From positions 1 through 16,366 of the forward strand of contig ONIF01000064.1 of NCBI GenBank assembly GCA_900317795.1: DNA of 16,366 nucleotides. The letters run 5' to 3'. The translations under genes were made by a program, and so were the position numbers. Source of the DNA: an uncultured Eubacteriales bacterium. GTDB taxonomy: Bacteria; Bacillota; Clostridia; Oscillospirales; Acutalibacteraceae. Position 1 is the first letter of the stretch; every line of letters begins with the position of its first letter. The notes under the pieces were generated by a model that was given only the letters and a program-made list of their open reading frames with translations, made no database searches and had not been told where the DNA came from. Of this stretch, positions 13,091 to 16,366 are shown one piece after another.

Positions 13091-13225
13091 TAAAAACGCA
13101 AAATCAAGTTAATTGGCTGTACCGACCCCTCCGTCAAAAATTGACAATTAAAATTGTCAATTTTTGCCACCTCCCCTTTCAGGGGAGGCAAGGGTTGTGA
13201 CCGTAAATTGATCGGTGCGTTTTTA
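13091..13225. repeat. long imperfect inverted repeat enclosing palindromic copy A
   Basis: TAAAAACGCA at 13091-13100 is matched in inverse orientation by TGCGTTTTTA ending at 13225. Homology continues inward through ATCAA-x-TTA before reaching the palindromic repeat, so the region could fold into one about 135-nt hairpin. Confidence 0.5.
13123..13193 (-). repeat. palindromic repeat, copy A
   Basis: Read on the minus strand it is CTTGCC, a CCTCCCC-TGAAA-GGGGAGG hairpin (13188-13170), TGGC, a 14-bp-arm hairpin of AAAAATTGACAATT type (13136-13165), then TGACGGAGGGGTC. It is an inverted copy of the element at 13279-13342. The 13038-13373 gap holds this copy, copy B and about 85 bp of A+T-rich sequence between them. 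Confidence 0.88.
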
Positions 13226-13278
13226 TCGCATTTTATAGGTAGAAATTGATAAAAAGATGATTTCAAGCGATAAATTAG

Positions 13279-13342
13279 GCTTGCCTCCCCTGAAAGGGGA
13301 GGTGGCATTTCATCACGTAAGTGATGAAATGACGGAGGGGTC
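13279..13342 (+). repeat. palindromic repeat, copy B
   Basis: Same order as copy A: GCTTGCC with CCTCCCC-TGAAA-GGGGAGG (13284-13302), then the inner hairpin ATTTCATCAC-GTAA-GTGATGAAAT (13307-13330), then TGACGGAGGGGTC. The inner hairpin sequence differs from copy A but is again a perfect stem. Confidence 0.9.
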
Positions 13343-13373
13343 AGCGGTCGAAGAACCAAGTTGGAATTTTTCA

Positions 13374-14546
13374 ATGTACCGGCACAAGAGATTAAATTAT
13401 ATATTATGGCAGGGGGAAAAGATTTTGGAATTTGACAATAACTACATAAATAATGATTTGAAAGAGTGCTATAAAGAGTTTGGAAGCTTTATAAGCGGTG
13501 ACAGAGTTGTTTTATCAAAGCTGAATATTGCAATAAAACCCGAAGTATATCAGCTTAAAGAAAAAATGGCAACTGTCGGTTATCACATATATTCTCCCGA
13601 ATGGAAAAATGAACTGTTTGAAATATCGTCTGCATTGGGTTCTGACCAAAAAACTGCCGTGGGAATGGCTCAGGGGGGATTTATGTTCGGCATAATGGAA
13701 ACCGTGCAGGCTATGATGAATGACGTAAATGCAAGGGAGTTTGACAGCGATTTCAACGGTCTGCATAAATGGAAATTGTATATAGGAAATGTTGTTGCAT
13801 TTGGCAAGGAAGTGCCTGTTGATGACGTAAAAATATATTGGGATATTATTAAAGACGAAATCGCAAAGCGTATAGGCAATCAAGATATTTGCTGTATAAA
13901 AATATATGCCGCAAACAGCGGTGAAGAAGGCTTTTCAACAGGGGAGTGCAGGATAAACAATAATAAAATAGACAGTCTTAGTGAAGTAATAGAGGGCATT
14001 GCTAAAAGCTGGAAAAACAAAAATTTTGCCTCACACAAGCAGTTTTTCATTTTAAAGCAGGAAAAAGAAACTCTCAAAGGTTATCCTTACAGCAATGCCG
14101 ATATATATGACGCTGTGGAAAAATCTCTTATGCTTTATGAAAGGGTAATGAATGACGGCAAGGAGGATTTATATTTTAATGTGCTGAAAGAATTTCTGGG
14201 TGACACCTCTCTTGCACAGGATATTTACAATTTCATTCCCGAAATATTTGCGGAGTTTGCAATAGAAAATGTGAGATTTTCCGAAAAGATACAGTTTAAT
14301 CTGCACGGAAGTGTAAGGACTTTTTATAAATCACAGCTTGCGACATATTATCCTATATTCAATGCAGCGGCAAGCATACTTGACAGAAATGTTTTAAAGA
14401 ATACGGAAAAGGTATTTCAAGAACTTTTGACAACGAGTGCAAGTTTAAATGCAGTCAATAACGCTCTTGACAGCGGAAGTAAAATGGAAAATTTGATTTT
14501 AACGGATATGCTTTTCAATGTCACAGATGATTACATAGTGAGGTAA
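13374..14546 (+). CDS. unrecognised cytoplasmic protein (about 390 aa)
   Basis: No family is recognised with confidence. The protein is soluble, without signal peptide or membrane segments. A central region around residues 90-185 (ALGSDQKTAVGMAQGGFMFG ... GLHKWKLYIGNVVAFGKEVP) looks globular, and the C-terminal half is helical and acidic. The start is uncertain. The frame is open from 13257, but that stretch translates the palindromic repeat. ATG 13374 has only a weak GGA upstream, while TTG 13425 has AGGGGG 8 nt upstream and is a serious alternative. The stop at 14544-14546 is 3 bp before the CPBP gene, whose ribosome binding site overlaps this gene's end, so the two are co-expressed. Association with a membrane protease might suggest processing or self-protection (speculative). 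Confidence 0.75.
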   Translation: MYRHKRLNYILWQGEKILEFDNNYINNDLKECYKEFGSFISGDRVVLSKLNIAIKPEVYQLKEKMATVGYHIYSPEWKNELFEISSALGSDQKTAVGMAQGGFMFGIMETVQAMMNDVNAREFDSDFNGLHKWKLYIGNVVAFGKEVPVDDVKIYWDIIKDEIAKRIGNQDICCIKIYAANSGEEGFSTGECRINNNKIDSLSEVIEGIAKSWKNKNFASHKQFFILKQEKETLKGYPYSNADIYDAVEKSLMLYERVMNDGKEDLYFNVLKEFLGDTSLAQDIYNFIPEIFAEFAIENVRFSEKIQFNLHGSVRTFYKSQLATYYPIFNAAASILDRNVLKNTEKVFQELLTTSASLNAVNNALDSGSKMENLILTDMLFNVTDDYIVR

Positions 14547-14549
14547 ATT

Positions 14550-15230
14550 ATGATAAGGAATAAAAAACTGATAGTAACGCTTGTGATATACTGCATTTTG
14601 TTTTACGGGTTCTGGGCAGTTCTTGAACTGCTTATTAAAAATCAGCTTCTTGTTTTGACGGATAACAATAATGTCATTATGGAGTTGATACGCTCGGGAA
14701 TTATTAAAAATCTGGTATGGACAGTTCCTGCCATCATTCTTGTAAAGAAGTTTGAAAGCGATATGTATATAGGCTTGAAAGAGATGTTCACGACAAAAAT
14801 AAATTTTTTGCAGATACTGCCTATATTTATTCTTTGCATAATTTATTGTCTTGCAGCGGCATTCAGAAGCGTTGGGATTTCCATAAAAGAAAGTTTCGGC
14901 TGGTCACAAATTATAATAGTGATTTTCGTGGGGATTACGGAGGAAATGGTATTTCGTGGCTGGCTTTTGAACAGCACCCTGAAAAATGCGGATAAAGAGT
15001 GGAAACAATGGCTTGCAGTCGGAATAAATTCCGTCATGTTCTTATGCATACATTTTCCTATATGGATACATGACGGAGTATTTTTTACAAATTTTCAAAG
15101 TCTGGCATTCATGGGTATCATCATATTAAGCTTTATATTCAGTTGGCTTTTTATCAAAACGAAAAATATATTGGTTCCTGTTGCGTTGCACATGTTGTAT
15201 GACCTGCTTATATTCATGCTGATAGGTTGA
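14550..15230 (+). CDS. CPBP family intramembrane metalloprotease (CAAX/Abi)
   Basis: The 226-residue membrane protein has about seven hydrophobic helices and the three CPBP motifs. These are EEMVFRGW with Glu131-Glu132 and Arg136, FLCIHFPIW with His168, and HMLYDLL with His214 and Asp218. These residues bind metal and carry the active site within the membrane. Family members include eukaryotic-type CAAX proteases, and bacterial proteins linked to bacteriocin maturation, self-immunity or regulation; the substrate here is unknown. The ATG at 14550 has GAGGT 7 nt upstream, inside the end of the preceding gene, so expression is coupled to it. A bidirectional terminator follows. Confidence 0.92.
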   Translation: MIRNKKLIVTLVIYCILFYGFWAVLELLIKNQLLVLTDNNNVIMELIRSGIIKNLVWTVPAIILVKKFESDMYIGLKEMFTTKINFLQILPIFILCIIYCLAAAFRSVGISIKESFGWSQIIIVIFVGITEEMVFRGWLLNSTLKNADKEWKQWLAVGINSVMFLCIHFPIWIHDGVFFTNFQSLAFMGIIILSFIFSWLFIKTKNILVPVALHMLYDLLIFMLIG

Positions 15231-15235
15231 ATTTA

Positions 15236-15274
15236 AATCGACAGTCGGTATTTTTTTAAAGCCGACTGTCGATT
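15236..15274. terminator. bidirectional terminator, also encoding the end of the SpoIID-like protein
   Basis: AATCGACAGTCGG (15236-15248) pairs perfectly with CCGACTGTCGATT (15262-15274), 13 bp, around a 13-nt loop, followed by T6 on the plus strand. The last codons and stop (15258-15256) of the minus-strand gene lie in the right arm and loop. Confidence 0.9.
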
Positions 15275-16179
15275 TTTTCTATATTGCAGTTGCCGTAATA
15301 ATGGTGAATGATTTCTTCATAACTTGCCCCTTGTTCAGCCATGCTTTCCGCACCGTATTGGCTCATGCCCACACCGTGACCGTATCCATATACCAAAAGT
15401 ATAAATTTATCGTTGCTGTACGAAATGTCAAAATTTGCACTTCTCAATGAAAACATTTCTCTAATATCAGCACCGCTTATTTTTTTATCACCTATTTGAA
15501 TGAATTTTACAGTTCCCGACTGCGTTCTTTCAATATCGCCTATCCATTTTTCAGGTTCTTCGTCAAGCTTTATGTTTTTTGAAAGCATGATTTCTTTCAA
15601 TCTTTTGCTTGAAATTTCTTTCTGAGAAAGATAGCCCGATACATTCACGTCACCCGCACTTGATACAGGCTGTAAATATTCGCTTTCAAAGCCGAATATA
15701 TCTTTTGCACTTTCGGTCTGACCGCTTGAAATGGCATGGTATGCAATTTTTATCATATTTCCGTTTTTGTCCGTAAGGACTTTTTTAAAAACCTCATCAA
15801 CGGCTTGTGAAATTTTCTTTCTGCTTTCATCTGAAAGGTCTTTTATATAAAATTGGTTTTTTGAGAGGTCTGCCGAAAAGTCATATTCTTTATCGGAGTT
15901 TTGACGCATTTCCGAAAAATACGTGTAACAGGCGATACATTGTGCTTTCAAAGCTTCTTTTTGAAAGTCCGACGGCATTTCATACCCGACAGCACCTATG
16001 CAGAATTCTCTTTCATCTATACTTACAATTTGATTGCTTGAAGTATCGAGTATTCTAAATTCATTTCGGGCATTTTCGGTATGCTGTTCGGGTTCGTTAA
16101 CGGCTTTTTTGAGAGATATAAACGGCAATATTGCCATAATTGCCATGCATAAAAGCATAATTACTATCCTTTTTTTCAT
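15256..16179 (-). CDS. spoIID: SpoIID/LytB-domain protein
   Basis: The 307-residue protein has an N-terminal membrane anchor (residues 4-22) and an extracytoplasmic SpoIID domain. The conserved block IGAVGYEMPSDFQKEALKAQ (61-80) contains Glu67, which aligns with the catalytic Glu of SpoIID lytic transglycosylase. The C-terminal hallmark is YGHGVGMSQYGAESMAEQGA (266-285) followed by YEEIIHHYYGN. SpoIID degrades stem-peptide-free glycan strands during engulfment of the forespore; SpoIID-like paralogues also occur outside sporulation, and no SpoIIP, SpoIIM or other engulfment gene is adjacent to decide. The start at 16179 has AAAGGGA 10 nt upstream. No clear sigma-E or sigma-A promoter is seen for it. 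Confidence 0.9.
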   Translation of the reverse strand: MKKRIVIMLLCMAIMAILPFISLKKAVNEPEQHTENARNEFRILDTSSNQIVSIDEREFCIGAVGYEMPSDFQKEALKAQCIACYTYFSEMRQNSDKEYDFSADLSKNQFYIKDLSDESRKKISQAVDEVFKKVLTDKNGNMIKIAYHAISSGQTESAKDIFGFESEYLQPVSSAGDVNVSGYLSQKEISSKRLKEIMLSKNIKLDEEPEKWIGDIERTQSGTVKFIQIGDKKISGADIREMFSLRSANFDISYSNDKFILLVYGYGHGVGMSQYGAESMAEQGASYEEIIHHYYGNCNIEKIDSRL

Positions 16180-16205
16180 ATCTTTTATCCCTTTCGATTA
16201 TTTTC

Positions 16206-16234
16206 TTGACATGACCGTTAAAAAAGGCTAAAAT
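16206..16234 (+). promoter_or_regulatory. sigma-A-type promoter pointing out of the window
   Basis: A perfect TTGACA (16206-16211) is followed after exactly 17 bp by TAAAAT (16229-16234) on the plus strand, divergent from the SpoIID-like gene. No ribosome binding site or convincing gene follows in the remaining 130 bp. Confidence 0.6.
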
Positions 16235-16330
16235 ATTCTATGTACTATAAATGAGCAAATCCGAAAAGCTGCATAAAGAAATATGCCCGGAACAAATTTT
16301 ATTTGATTTCAATTTTATTTCCGCCCTCGT

Positions 16331-16366
16331 GACCCCTCCGTCATTTCATCACTTGCGTGATGAAAT
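16331..16366 (-). repeat. palindromic repeat, copy C (cut by window edge)
   Basis: GACCCCTCCGTC followed by the hairpin ATTTCATCAC-TTGC-GTGATGAAAT (16343-16366). It is the reverse complement of the right part of copy B with one difference in the loop; the CCTCCCC hairpin should lie just beyond the window. Confidence 0.9.

Noticed and set aside
16180..16260. Sigma-E promoter for the SpoIID-like gene (CATAGAAT on the minus strand)
   Set aside because: The -10-like element has no acceptable -35 element at 14-15 bp upstream.
16251..16366. Start of a gene at ATG 16251
   Set aside because: No ribosome binding site, only about ten bases after the expected transcript start, and the frame soon becomes the palindromic repeat.

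Overview
The window looks like chromosomal DNA from an A+T-rich, Gram-positive, Ruminococcus/Oscillospiraceae-like member of the Clostridia. The evidence is low-G+C coding sequence with strong AGGAGG-type ribosome binding sites, a BspA-type leucine-rich-repeat protein, a SpoIID-family protein, a YkuD L,D-transpeptidase, an S-component biotin transporter with a BirA-type operator, and numerous short palindromic intergenic repeats. The genus is an inference from gene content; there is no rRNA or other taxonomic marker.

Layout. Positions 1-2340: 3' part of a BspA-like LRR gene, a small acidic protein, tcdA (t6A dehydratase, minus strand) and another small unknown protein, ending in a bidirectional terminator. 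Positions 2438-5814 (all minus): aminotransferase-trpS operon, then bioY-DUF1284. bioY has a consensus promoter, an overlapping BirA-type operator and a long structured leader. Positions 5815-6222: non-coding, with a perfect inverted repeat and three tandem 91/92/78-bp units built on a 7-bp register; the last G-run of the array is the ribosome binding site of the next gene. Positions 6223-7560: a holin and a CHAP-SH3-CW_7 endolysin with no other phage genes. Positions 7605-9948 (minus): ABC exporter whose permease is split by a one-base frameshift. Positions 10134-11454: L,D-transpeptidase and a small membrane protein. Positions 11455-11714: heptamer repeats, a terminator, and a 119-bp MITE inserted at a TA dinucleotide. 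Positions 11801-13037: a signal-peptide surface protein with a sortase-like tail, then a LuxR-type regulator. Positions 13038-13373: two inverted copies of a palindromic repeat. Positions 13374-15230: an unrecognised protein coupled to a CPBP membrane protease. Positions 15256-16179 (minus): SpoIID-like protein. The right edge cuts a third copy of the palindromic repeat.

How it fits together. Several genes concern the cell envelope (LRR surface protein, holin/endolysin, L,D-transpeptidase, sortase-like surface protein, SpoIID-like glycan hydrolase, CPBP protease); the rest are housekeeping (TrpRS, t6A dehydratase, aminotransferase, biotin uptake). No CRISPR, tRNA, rRNA or transposase was seen. 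The main unusual signals are non-coding: a 7-bp-periodic repeat family at three loci, two of them abutting stop codons beside near-identical terminator hairpins; a MITE whose empty site can be reconstructed within the window; and a palindromic repeat whose inner hairpin has changed in sequence while staying self-complementary.
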